Positions 25,275 to 33,985 are shown, counted from the first letter of the stretch. The stretch: DNA of 64,000 bases from Niveispirillum sp943371025 (GCA_943371025.1 CALRTC020000017.1:62001-126000); one strand, 5' to 3'. The notes: generated by a model not told the origin, from the letters alone. Program-made: numbers and translations.

Positions 25275-26036
25275 TCACATCGCCACTTCCGTATCCTGCT
25301 GGGCCAGGCGGATCAGTTCGATCATGGCGGCGCGGGCGGCGGCGGGGTCGCTGTTGCCGATGGCTTCATACAGCGCGCGGTGATCTTCCACCGGGTCGCG
25401 AGGCAGGCCGCGTTTGCGCTGTTTGAAGATGGTGGTCCAGGAGACCGCGGCGGCAATGGTGCTGGACAGGGTGACCATTGTGCTGTTGCGGGTGGCGGCA
25501 AGGACAGCATGGTGGAACTGCTGGTCGGCCTCCCGCCCTTCCTCCGTCGACAGGCCGTGGCGGGCCATTTCCTCCAGCGCGTGGCCCATCTTGGCCAGAT
25601 CGGCGCCCGTGCGCCGCACGGCAGCCAGTTCGGCGGCGGCCGGTTCCACCATCATGCGCAACTCAAACAGGTCGCGGACAAAGGCCAGGCTGGGCTCCCC
25701 CTCGAACATCCAGGCCAGGACGTCGGGGTCCAGCAGGTTCCAGCGGCTGCGTTCATTGATGCGCGTGCCCGCCTTGGGCCGGCTTTCCACCAGCCCCTTG
25801 GCCGCCAGGATGCGCACCGCCTCGCGATAGGCCGTGCGCGACACGTTCAGTTTCTCGGCAAATTCGATTTCCGCCGACAAGGTATCACCGGGCTTATAGA
25901 CCCCGGTGACGATGGCCACGCCCAGTTCACGGGCGACCGAACCGTGGATGCGCTTCAAGGCCGTGGAGGCCAGCACGGGCGTGCGGTTGGTGTCCTTGGA
26001 CGCGCGCTTTTTCACGTTCTTCTCTCTGCTGGGCAT
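25275..26036 (-). CDS. GntR-family regulator (FadR subfamily) of the arabinose locus
   Basis: 253 residues. A basic N-terminal tail (~20 residues) precedes the winged helix (EIEFAEKLNVSRTAYREAVR, GLVESRPKAGTRI). An FCD domain follows, with the DLFELRMMVEPAAAELAA helix and histidines in QFHHAVLAA and EDHRALYEA that usually bind a metal plus sugar acid. It diverges from GH43 and sits at the edge of the arabinose genes, so an L-arabinonate-type inducer is likely. The ATG has no clear ribosome site; a TATAAT 11 bases upstream on the same strand suggests a leaderless mRNA. Confidence 0.87.
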   Translation of the reverse strand: MPSREKNVKKRASKDTNRTPVLASTALKRIHGSVARELGVAIVTGVYKPGDTLSAEIEFAEKLNVSRTAYREAVRILAAKGLVESRPKAGTRINERSRWNLLDPDVLAWMFEGEPSLAFVRDLFELRMMVEPAAAELAAVRRTGADLAKMGHALEEMARHGLSTEEGREADQQFHHAVLAATRNSTMVTLSSTIAAAVSWTTIFKQRKRGLPRDPVEDHRALYEAIGNSDPAAARAAMIELIRLAQQDTEVAM

Positions 26037-26121
26037 AACCCAGACATATTATACGGTTCCGCCCTTCACCGCATCCTTCATCGGGAAGCGTGCCCTTGTC
26101 ATGTCGGGGTTGCCACCGGAT

Positions 26122-26139
26122 ATTGACACCGGTATCAAT
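26122..26139. promoter_or_regulatory. Candidate GntR operator before GH43
   Basis: ATTGACACCGGTATCAAT is a near-perfect 18-bp palindrome (8 of 9 pairs) in the 136-base region between gntR and GH43. It lies 33 bases upstream of the GH43 start, where a repressor would block transcription. Confidence 0.6.
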
Positions 26140-26172
26140 AAAGGAAAATAGCCATGTTGGAGGAAGTCGCCC

Positions 26173-27792
26173 ATGACCGATCTATCCCGCCGAAACGCCC
26201 TGGGCCTGGCCCTGTCCGCCGGGGCCGGCCTGGCCGCCGGGCCGGTGACGGCTGCACCATCGGCACCGGCCCCTGCCTGTGCCCCCGGAAAGAAGGGCGG
26301 GCCGCACTGGGCGCGCGGGCTGGATAATCAGCGCAAGCCCGATCTGGGCGACGGGCGCTATCTGAACCCGTTATTCGCGGGCGACCATCCCGACCCGACC
26401 ATCCTGAAGGACGGGGCGGATTATTACATGACCTTTTCCACCTTCGACAGCTATCCGGGGCTGGTCATCTGGCATTCCCGCGACATGCTGAACTGGGTGC
26501 CCGTCACGGCGGCGCTGACCATTAATCTGGGGTCGGTCTGGGCGCCGGAACTGACCAAGCATCAGGGCCGCTATTTCCTTTATATCCCCATCAAGGGCAA
26601 GCCCAACGGCACCTATGTCATCTGGGCCGACAAGATCGAGGGACCGTGGAGCGAACCCAAATATCTGGGCCTGCCCGGCCATATCGATCCCGGCCATGCG
26701 GTGGGGGAGGACGGGTCGCGCTGGCTGTTCCTGTCGGGCGGGGACCGGATCCGCCTGTCCGATGATGGCCTGTCAACGGTGGGAGAGGTGGAAAAGGTCT
26801 ACACGCCCTGGCGCTACCCGTCCGACTGGATCGTGGAAGGGTTTTCGCCGGAAGGGCCGAAGATCACCAGGCGCGGGGATTATTTCTATCTGATCACGGC
26901 CGTGGGCGGCACGGCCGGGCCGCCGACCGGGCATATGGTCATCGCCGCCCGGTCAAAATCCATCCATGGCCCGTGGGAGGATTGCCCGCACAATCCCATC
27001 GTCCGCACCACCGACAATGATGATTACTGGTGGTCGCGCGGCCATGCCACGCTGGTGCAGGGGCCGGCGGGCGACTGGTGGTCGGTCTATCACGGGTTTG
27101 AGAACGGGTTCTGGACACTGGGACGGCAGACCCTGCTGGACCCGGTGGAATGGACGGATGATGGCTGGTTCAAGATGAAGGGCGGCGACCTGTCCCAGCC
27201 CCTGCCGGCACCCAAGGGCGGCAAGCCGGGCCCGCATGGCATGGAACTGTCGGACGGGTTCAGGACCCTGGCGCTGGGTACCAAATGGAACTTCTTCAAG
27301 CCGGCACCGGAAGAGGCGGGCCGGGCCAGGGTGGAAGGCGGGGTGCTGCACCTGGCCGCCGCCGGTACCGCGCCCAAGGACAGTTCGCCCCTGCTGCTGG
27401 TCGCGGGCGACACATCCTACCGTTTTGAATGCGATATCGAGATTGCGGAGGGCGGGGTGGCCGGGCTGGTCCTGTTCTATGACCAACAGCTTTATTGCGG
27501 CCTGGGCTTTGATGAGAAGCGCTTCGTCACCCACCAGTACGGCATGGAACGCGGCCGCCCCGCCAACCCCCATGGGCGGCGGATGCGCCTGCGCGTCACC
27601 AATGACCGCCATATCGTCACCTATGATACCAGCGGCGATGGCGGCAAAAGCTGGACCCGGTTTGATCGCGGCATGGAGGTATCGGGTTATCACCATAATG
27701 TGCGCGGCGGGTTCCTGATGCTGCGGCCAGGGCTCTATTCGGCCGGGGCCGGCACGGCGCGGTTCAGCAATTTCAGCTTCAGGGCGCTGTGA
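26173..27792 (+). CDS. Glycoside hydrolase family 43 (arabinosidase/xylosidase-type), exported
   Basis: 539 residues. A Tat-like start (SRRNALGLALSAGAGLAAG) precedes a five-bladed propeller. The catalytic triad of the family is visible: D74 in DHPDPTILKDG (base), D172 in GHIDPGHA, and E227 in GFSPEGPK (acid). The last ~190 residues form a beta-sandwich typical of GH43 beta-xylosidase/arabinofuranosidase proteins. It would debranch arabinan or arabinoxylan outside the cytoplasm and, with GH127, release the arabinose used by this locus. It follows a palindromic operator. Confidence 0.88.
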   Translation: MTDLSRRNALGLALSAGAGLAAGPVTAAPSAPAPACAPGKKGGPHWARGLDNQRKPDLGDGRYLNPLFAGDHPDPTILKDGADYYMTFSTFDSYPGLVIWHSRDMLNWVPVTAALTINLGSVWAPELTKHQGRYFLYIPIKGKPNGTYVIWADKIEGPWSEPKYLGLPGHIDPGHAVGEDGSRWLFLSGGDRIRLSDDGLSTVGEVEKVYTPWRYPSDWIVEGFSPEGPKITRRGDYFYLITAVGGTAGPPTGHMVIAARSKSIHGPWEDCPHNPIVRTTDNDDYWWSRGHATLVQGPAGDWWSVYHGFENGFWTLGRQTLLDPVEWTDDGWFKMKGGDLSQPLPAPKGGKPGPHGMELSDGFRTLALGTKWNFFKPAPEEAGRARVEGGVLHLAAAGTAPKDSSPLLLVAGDTSYRFECDIEIAEGGVAGLVLFYDQQLYCGLGFDEKRFVTHQYGMERGRPANPHGRRMRLRVTNDRHIVTYDTSGDGGKSWTRFDRGMEVSGYHHNVRGGFLMLRPGLYSAGAGTARFSNFSFRAL

Positions 27793-27857
27793 GGGGGGGG
27801 CTCCTTCCCGTCACGCCGGCTTCCGCCCATAGGCGCCAAGCAAGCGGTCCCACCTTC

Positions 27858-27889
27858 CCTGCCTCCCCCGCGAAAGCGGGGGAGGCAGG
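27858..27889. repeat. Single class 3 palindrome
   Basis: CCTGCCTCCCCCGC-GAAA-GCGGGGGAGGCAGG, a perfect 14-bp stem between the convergent GH43 and avidin-like genes. A degenerate palindrome and a CCATAGGCGCC fragment lie just before it (27817-27838). Confidence 0.8.
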
Positions 27890-27988
27890 TTATTGCACAG
27901 GGTTAAATGAGCGCACATAGGCTTTCCCAGCGGCGACGGGAGTGAGAGCCGGTCCGCTTTCACCTCAACCGGACAGGCTCAATCTCCC

Positions 27989-28741
27989 CTAGCCCGGCAT
28001 GAACCGCCGGGCATGGATAACGGTCTGCAGATAGGTGCTGTCGGGTGCCGTGGCGTGACTGGCAAGCTCGATCAGGGGCAGGACGGTGCCGCCCGACGGC
28101 AGGGTGCCGGCCAGCGCCGTCACCGACCCGTCGGGCAATCGGGCCGTGACCGCCAGCGACCGTGCCGCCCCCCGGCCGGCAAAGCCAGTCAGGGGCCGCT
28201 CCACCCCCGCCCGGCGCAGGCTGCCGATGATGCGGTCGAACCCGGTCGCAGAACCCAGGCGCAGGGTCATGACGCCCCCTTCCCCATCCTGCCAGGGGCC
28301 GGAAAGGGGGCTGGCAATATCTCCGAATGGCCCCTCCACCCCTGTCGGCAGGGGCCCGGCATCACCGATGCGGCGATAGGTCAGGCGGTCAATATGGGTG
28401 CCGGCTTCGGCCAACCCGGGAAAGGCGCTGCTGGCGACCAGGGCGTGGGTCAGCACCAGTTGCGGCCCGTCCTTGCGCAGGCTGACCTGCCCCGACAGGG
28501 CCGAACACCAGTCCCAACTGGGGTCGGCCTCTCCGGCCACGATGGAATGCCAGGAAATGGCCAGGGCCACGGGCTGCCCCGCCTTCGGCCCCGCCTCCAC
28601 CGGCCCGGCATGGCCGCTGACCCGATATTCCCCCGTTGATCCCGTGGTCGACGCATAGCGGCCCTGGAGGGTGCCATCCGCCCCCAGCCACAGTTTCATG
28701 CGGGAGCCATACTCGTTGGTCCAGACGCCCGACAAGGTCAT
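27989..28741 (-). CDS. Cytosolic tandem avidin/streptavidin-like protein in hydantoinase operon
   Basis: 250 residues, no signal peptide. Residues 3-122 look like an avidin fold. SGVWTNEYGS aligns with the first strand of streptavidin, GADGTLQGRYAST with the next, then W64, the SGQV strand and HIDRLTY. Residues that hold the ureido ring of biotin in streptavidin are kept: N9 (N23), S13 (S27), Y29 (Y43), S31 (S45), D118 (D128); W64 matches W79. Tryptophans around the biotin tail (W92, W108, W120) are not. A second, degenerate copy starts at SGPWQDGEGG (W150). The start overlaps the hyuB stop by 4 bases, so translation is coupled. Binding of a hydantoin or ureido compound is my inference. Confidence 0.7.
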   Translation of the reverse strand: MTLSGVWTNEYGSRMKLWLGADGTLQGRYASTTGSTGEYRVSGHAGPVEAGPKAGQPVALAISWHSIVAGEADPSWDWCSALSGQVSLRKDGPQLVLTHALVASSAFPGLAEAGTHIDRLTYRRIGDAGPLPTGVEGPFGDIASPLSGPWQDGEGGVMTLRLGSATGFDRIIGSLRRAGVERPLTGFAGRGAARSLAVTARLPDGSVTALAGTLPSGGTVLPLIELASHATAPDSTYLQTVIHARRFMPG

Positions 28742-30405
28742 GGCGCAACGCCATACAGGGCGGCCTGATCGGCGGTGATATAGCCGTTCTTCAGGTCGGC
28801 CAGCACGGCCTCTCGCGGGCGGTCAGTGGCGGGGCCATAGCCGCCGCCCGTGGCAGTGTAGAGCCGCACCACCTCGCCGCGCTTCACGGGCAGGGCGGTG
28901 ACCATGGAATGGATCTCCACCGACCCGTCATTGCGCAGGATCTCCACCCGGTTGCACGACCCCTCGCCCCCGCCTTCGGCCCCCCAGGGCCGGGACTTGG
29001 TGCGGGTGGCGGAGAAGGTGAGCAGGGCCTCTGCCGCCGTGATGCGGTAATCCAGCACCACGCCCTTGCCGCCGCGCCAGCGCCCCTCCCCGCCCGGCTC
29101 GCTATGGAAGGCATATTGGTCGATCTCGAATCCGTAGCGGCTTTCGGCCAGTTCGACGGGGATATTGTAGGTCTCCCCATTGCCGCAGCAGAACTGCCCA
29201 TTATCGCCGTCCAGCCCGGCCGAGGCACCCCAGCCGCCCAGCAGCGGTTCGCCCATCACGAACAGTTCGCCAGTGTCGGGCAGCAATCCTGAAATGAAGG
29301 TGGCGCCCACCGACCGTGCATGGCCCACGGGCAGCTTGCCCGGCACCACGGGCATCAGGGCCCGCCACATCACCTCGATGGCGGCGATCATGGTCTCGTA
29401 ATAGATCGACACAGGCGCCGGGCTTTGCGCGGTGACGATGGTGCCGGGGGGACAGATGATCTCCAGCGCGCGGAAACAGCCGCCATTGGCCGGAATGGCC
29501 GGGTCGGTCACGGCCTTGAAAGCGCAGCGCGCGGCCGTGACCAGGCCCGCCAGGCTGGTATTGATGGGGCCCTTGGCCTGCGGGCTGGTGCCGGTGAAAT
29601 CGGCCAGCATGCGACCATCGCCAATGGTGACCGTGACCTTGATGGTGAAGGGGCCGTTGCCCAGCCCATCCTCCTCAATCACATCCTCGGCCGCGTAGAC
29701 ACCGGCCGGCAGCTTGGCCAGTTCGGCCCGGACCATACGCTCGCCGTAGTCCAGCAGATCATCCATGGCCGACAGCACGGGCCCGCGGCCATATTTGGCG
29801 ATCATTTCCAGGATGCGGTTGGCGCCGACACGGGCCGCGGCCACACCGGCATGCATGTCGCCCAACGTGCTGTCGGGCAGGCGGACATTGGCGCGGATGA
29901 TGCCGACCAGCGCCTTGTTCAGCCGCCCGCCCTCATACAGTTTCAGGAAGCGGAAATGCAGCCCTTCCTGGAAAATGTCGGTGGAGCTGGTGGACGCACT
30001 GCCGGGCACGGCCCCGCCCACCTCCGTCCAGTGCGCCTTGTTGACGGTCCAGGCGATCAGGGTTCCGTCATGGAAAACGGGGCACAGGATCGACACGTCC
30101 GACAGGTGCGTGCCCCCGCCCTCATACGGTGTGTTGGTGATGAACACGTCGCCGGGTTCGATCTCCTCGGCGGTGTAATGGGTCAGCAGGCTTTGCACAG
30201 CCGTGTCCAGCGTGGCCAGGAAGCCCGTGACGCCATTGCCCTGCGCCAGCAGGTTGCCCTTTGCATCCGTGGCGCCGACGGCGAAATCCGTCGTTTCATA
30301 GATGATCGGGCTCATGGAGGTGCGGATCATGGCGTTGAACATCTCGTCGCCAAGGGCCACGAGCGCGTTCTTGATGATCTCTGAAGTGAAGGGATCGCGT
30401 TCCAT
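28738..30405 (-). CDS. hyuB: Hydantoinase B / oxoprolinase-family protein
   Basis: 555-residue cytosolic subunit, partner of the HyuA-type protein encoded just upstream. Family features are the N-terminal DPFTSEIIKNALVALGDEMF, TTDFAVGATDAKGNLLAQG, GDVFITNTPYEGGGTHLSD, and a glycine-rich C-terminus (WRGGKGVVLDYR). AAGGAGG precedes the ATG. The A/B pair hydrolyses N-methylhydantoin or 5-oxoproline with ATP. Related pairs also carboxylate acetone or acetophenone, so a ketone carboxylase in this aromatic cluster is an alternative. Confidence 0.88.
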   Translation of the reverse strand: MERDPFTSEIIKNALVALGDEMFNAMIRTSMSPIIYETTDFAVGATDAKGNLLAQGNGVTGFLATLDTAVQSLLTHYTAEEIEPGDVFITNTPYEGGGTHLSDVSILCPVFHDGTLIAWTVNKAHWTEVGGAVPGSASTSSTDIFQEGLHFRFLKLYEGGRLNKALVGIIRANVRLPDSTLGDMHAGVAAARVGANRILEMIAKYGRGPVLSAMDDLLDYGERMVRAELAKLPAGVYAAEDVIEEDGLGNGPFTIKVTVTIGDGRMLADFTGTSPQAKGPINTSLAGLVTAARCAFKAVTDPAIPANGGCFRALEIICPPGTIVTAQSPAPVSIYYETMIAAIEVMWRALMPVVPGKLPVGHARSVGATFISGLLPDTGELFVMGEPLLGGWGASAGLDGDNGQFCCGNGETYNIPVELAESRYGFEIDQYAFHSEPGGEGRWRGGKGVVLDYRITAAEALLTFSATRTKSRPWGAEGGGEGSCNRVEILRNDGSVEIHSMVTALPVKRGEVVRLYTATGGGYGPATDRPREAVLADLKNGYITADQAALYGVAP

Positions 30406-30408
30406 GGA

Positions 30409-32493
30409 TCACGCCTCCTTCCGGGGCAGATGGACGTGGTAATTACCGATCTTGTCGATGGTCACATGGGCGCCCGGCGGCACCACCAGGGTCACGGACG
30501 GTTCCTGCACAATGGCGGGGCCCGCCACTTCCATCCCCGGTTCCAGGGCCAGACCATCATGGATGGCGGCGTCATGGATGCCGTGCTGGTCAAAATCCAC
30601 GCGGCGCGTGCCGATGCGCGTGGTCGCCACATCGGCCCCGGTCACCGGCTTGTCCGGCAGGTCGGGCTTGGGCACGGGGATGCGGGCGACCAGATGGAAA
30701 TTCACCAGCTGGATGGCGTTTTCCAGGCGATAGGTGAACCGCTTCTCATGTGCGGCATGGAAGGCGTCGGCGGCGGCCGTCAGGTCGAAGCCGTGGTCGG
30801 CGGTGGGGGTAAGCGCGACCTTGACCGTATGTTCCTGCCCGGCATAGCGCATGTCGGCGAGGTATTCGAAGGCGGGCGTGGCCGCCTCCACCCCGTCCAC
30901 CCTGAAATCCACCAGCGCCCGTTCCCGCAGTTCGGCAAAGCGCACCGCCACCGCCGGCCCGGCGTCCGCCGTCAGCGGGGTCAGTGCCGTTTGCAGATAG
31001 TCGCGGCGCAGATCGGTCAGCAGCATGCCCCAGGAGGAAAAGACCGACGAATTGACCGGCACGATGACGCGCGGCACGCCCAGTTCGGCCGCCAGCGCCA
31101 CGGCATGCATGGCCCCGCCGCCGCCAAAGGCCATCAGCGCATAATCGCGCGGATCATGGCCGCGGTTGGTGGAAACCAGCCGCAGGGCGTTGGTCATGTT
31201 GGCATTGGCGATGCGGATGATGCCGCGCGCCAGATCCTGCCGCCCGATGCCCAGTTCCGCCGCCACGGGGTCGAAGGCGGCATGGACGGACGCCCAGTCC
31301 GGCTCCCGCTCCCCGCCCACGAAACAGGCGGGGTCGATGCGGCCCAGCAGCAGGTTGGCATCCGTTGTCGTGGGTTTGGTCCCGCCGCGGCCATAGGCGG
31401 CGGGACCGGGCCGGGCCCCGGCCGATTGCGGGCCGACATGCAGCTTGCCCCCGGCATCGACCCAGGCGATGGAGCCACCGCCATTGCCGATCTCCACAAT
31501 CTCCGACACGGGCGTCTGGATGGGATATCCCGGATGGGTGCGGGTGCGTTCGATATGATATTCGGTGCCGACCTTGACCTCGCCCCCTTCGATCAGGGTG
31601 CATTTGGCCGTGGTCCCGCCAATATCCAGCACGATCAGGTTCGGTTCCCCGATGCGCTTTCCCAGATAGGCTGCGGCGAAAATGCCGCTGGCGGGGCCGG
31701 ATTCCACCATGGTGATGGGGTTGCGGCGGATGGCGTCCACGGTGGCGATGCCGCCATTGGACTGCATGATATAGGGTTTGGCCGTGAAGCCCCTTTCCGC
31801 CAGCCCGCCCTGCAACTTGCCGATATAGCGGTCGGCGATGGGGTGGACGTAAGCCGACAGGACCACGGTGCTGGTCCGTTCATATTCGCGCCATTCGCGG
31901 CTGATCTCGTGACTGGCCAGCACCGACAGACCGGGCATCAGCGCCCGCACGCGTTCGGCCACCATCGCCTCGTTCGCGGGGTTCAGATAGGCGTGCAGGA
32001 AGGAAATGGCGATGGAATGCACACCCTCCGCCTTGAAATGCGCCAGGATCGGGTCCAGCGCCGACAGGTCGGGCGGGCGGACCAGATGGCCCTTATGGTC
32101 CACCCGCTCGTCGATCTCCAGCCGCAGATGCCGATCGACAAAGGGGGGCGGCTTGCGGAAATTGAAATTGAACAGGTCGGGCCGGTTGCCGCGCGCGATT
32201 TCCAGCACATCGCGGAAGCCCTTCGTCGTGATCAGCCCCATCTTCACGCCCTTGCGTTCGGTCAGGGTGTTGATGACGACGGTGGAGCCATGGGCGAAGA
32301 AACCCATGGCAGCCGGATCGACGCCCGCCTTGGACAGGGCATTCATCACGCCCTGTTCGAAATCCGGCGGGGTGGTGTCGGCCTTGGCCGTGAAGACCGG
32401 CCCCGGCTTGCCCGTTTCCGGGTCGACGCTGCAATAGACCAGATCGGTAAAGGTGCCGCCAACATCGCTGGCGACGCGCAGATACGCGCTCAT
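30409..32493 (-). CDS. hyuA: Hydantoinase A / oxoprolinase-family ATPase subunit
   Basis: 694-residue cytosolic protein of the N-methylhydantoinase A group. The start at 32493 puts the ATPase-type loop SDVGGTFTDLVYC right at the N-terminus, as usual for the family; the longer frame is not supported. Other signatures are FAHGSTVVINTLTERKG, VESGPASGIFAAAYLG, VLDIGGTTAKCTLIEGG, and ALMAFGGGGAMHAVALA. It ends 3 bases before hyuB. It lies downstream of thiolase, hydratase and ring-cleavage genes on the same strand. Confidence 0.88.
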   Translation of the reverse strand: MSAYLRVASDVGGTFTDLVYCSVDPETGKPGPVFTAKADTTPPDFEQGVMNALSKAGVDPAAMGFFAHGSTVVINTLTERKGVKMGLITTKGFRDVLEIARGNRPDLFNFNFRKPPPFVDRHLRLEIDERVDHKGHLVRPPDLSALDPILAHFKAEGVHSIAISFLHAYLNPANEAMVAERVRALMPGLSVLASHEISREWREYERTSTVVLSAYVHPIADRYIGKLQGGLAERGFTAKPYIMQSNGGIATVDAIRRNPITMVESGPASGIFAAAYLGKRIGEPNLIVLDIGGTTAKCTLIEGGEVKVGTEYHIERTRTHPGYPIQTPVSEIVEIGNGGGSIAWVDAGGKLHVGPQSAGARPGPAAYGRGGTKPTTTDANLLLGRIDPACFVGGEREPDWASVHAAFDPVAAELGIGRQDLARGIIRIANANMTNALRLVSTNRGHDPRDYALMAFGGGGAMHAVALAAELGVPRVIVPVNSSVFSSWGMLLTDLRRDYLQTALTPLTADAGPAVAVRFAELRERALVDFRVDGVEAATPAFEYLADMRYAGQEHTVKVALTPTADHGFDLTAAADAFHAAHEKRFTYRLENAIQLVNFHLVARIPVPKPDLPDKPVTGADVATTRIGTRRVDFDQHGIHDAAIHDGLALEPGMEVAGPAIVQEPSVTLVVPPGAHVTIDKIGNYHVHLPRKEA

Positions 32494-32658
32494 CGGTGCC
32501 ACCCTGTCATCAAGTGCTCGGGTCACAGGGTGGGGCCGGCGGCGTGGAAGGTGAAGAAGGCGGGGCGGGTATGGACGGGGGGTTTGATGGGTAGGTGGGT
32601 GGATGGGCGTCATCCTCCGCCGGGATGAGGGTTTCGGGCGTTCTTTCCGTCACCCCTT

Positions 32659-32774
32659 CCCGTCATCCCGGCGAAAGCCGGGACCCAGGCGCAGAGCGGC
32701 GTCAGCCGCGACATGATTCATATCGGCGCTGACCGCGCCTCACGCTGGGTCCCGGCTTCCGCCGGGATGACGGG
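32659..32774. repeat. Paired palindrome, class 2
   Basis: Same arms and spacer as 20607-20722, in the 307-base gap between thiolase and hyuA. Apart from this element I see nothing in the gap. Confidence 0.88.
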
Positions 32775-32800
32775 GGGACACGGAACGTCCCCCACCTCCC

Positions 32801-33985
32801 TCAGAAAATCTCAAACAGCCCCGCCGCCCCCATGCCGCCGCCCACGCACATGGTGACCACGCCCCAGCGCACGCCGCGGCGCCTGCCCTCGATCAGCAAA
32901 TGCCCGGCCATGCGCGAACCGCTCATCCCATAGGGATGGCCGATGGAGATGGCGCCGCCATCGACATTCAGGCGGGCGGGGTCGATGCCCAGCCGGTCGC
33001 GGCAATAGAGCACCTGCACCGCAAAGGCCTCGTTCAGTTCCCACAGGCCGATATCGTCGATCTTCAGCCCGTGGCGGGCCAGCAGGCGCGGGACGGCGAA
33101 GACCGGGCCGATGCCCATTTCATCCGGCTCGCACCCCGCCACGGCCAGCCCGCGCAGCGCCCCCAGCGGGGTCAGGCCGCGCTGTTCGGCCAGCCTGGCC
33201 TCCATGACCACACAGGCGCTGGCCCCGTCGGACAATTGACTGGCATTGCCGGCCGTAATCACGGCGTCGGGACCGCGCACGGGCTTGAGCGCGGACAGGT
33301 CGGCGAGCGTCGTGCCCGGCCGGTTGCCCTCATCCTTCGACAGCAGGATGTCGCGGTGGCTGATCTCCCCCGTCGCCTTGTCCAACACGGCCATGCGCGC
33401 TTCCATGGGCACGATTTCCGCATCGAAGCGGCCGGCGGCCTGGGCGTCGGCCGTGCGGCGCTGGCTTTCCACGGCATAATCGTCCTGCGCGTCGCGACCG
33501 ATGCCATAGCGGCGCGCCACCACCTCCGCCGTGTCCAGCATGGGCATGTAGATGGCGGGCGCGATGGTGCGCACAGCCGGGTCTTCGGCCCGGTACAGGT
33601 TCAGCTTGTCATTCTGCACCAGACTGACGCTTTCCACCCCGCCGCCGATGGCGACCGGCACCCGGTCCACGATCACGCGCTGGGTGGCGGTCGCCAACGC
33701 CTGCAGCCCCGAACTGCATTCGCGCACCACCACCAGTCCCGAGGCATTAACCGGCAATCCCGCCAGCAAGGCCGACTGGCGCGCGATATTGCCTCCCGTG
33801 GACCCCTGCGGCAGGGCGCAGCCCAGGATCACATCCTCCACCTCCGCCGCCTCCACCCCGGCCCGCGCCACGGCATGGGCGACGGCATGGGCGGCCAGGG
33901 CCTGGCCCTGAGTGTCGTTGAAGGCCCCGCGATAGGCCCGGCCGATGGGCGTGCGGGCGGTGGAAACAATGACAGCATCGCGCAT
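32801..33985 (-). CDS. Thiolase (acetyl-CoA C-acyltransferase family)
   Basis: 394-residue thiolase. The nucleophile C90 lies in VVRECSSGLQALA, the Asn/His pair in WELNEAFAVQ and GGAISIGHPYGMSGSRM, and the second cysteine in TMCVGGGMGAAG. Length is standard for degradative thiolases. GGAGAGAG precedes the ATG. In this block it would cleave a 3-ketoacyl-CoA formed after the acyl-CoA ligase (39023-40564) acts on a ring-cleavage or side-chain product. It stands alone between two repeat-bearing gaps, so it may be transcribed separately. Confidence 0.92.
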   Translation of the reverse strand: MRDAVIVSTARTPIGRAYRGAFNDTQGQALAAHAVAHAVARAGVEAAEVEDVILGCALPQGSTGGNIARQSALLAGLPVNASGLVVVRECSSGLQALATATQRVIVDRVPVAIGGGVESVSLVQNDKLNLYRAEDPAVRTIAPAIYMPMLDTAEVVARRYGIGRDAQDDYAVESQRRTADAQAAGRFDAEIVPMEARMAVLDKATGEISHRDILLSKDEGNRPGTTLADLSALKPVRGPDAVITAGNASQLSDGASACVVMEARLAEQRGLTPLGALRGLAVAGCEPDEMGIGPVFAVPRLLARHGLKIDDIGLWELNEAFAVQVLYCRDRLGIDPARLNVDGGAISIGHPYGMSGSRMAGHLLIEGRRRGVRWGVVTMCVGGGMGAAGLFEIF

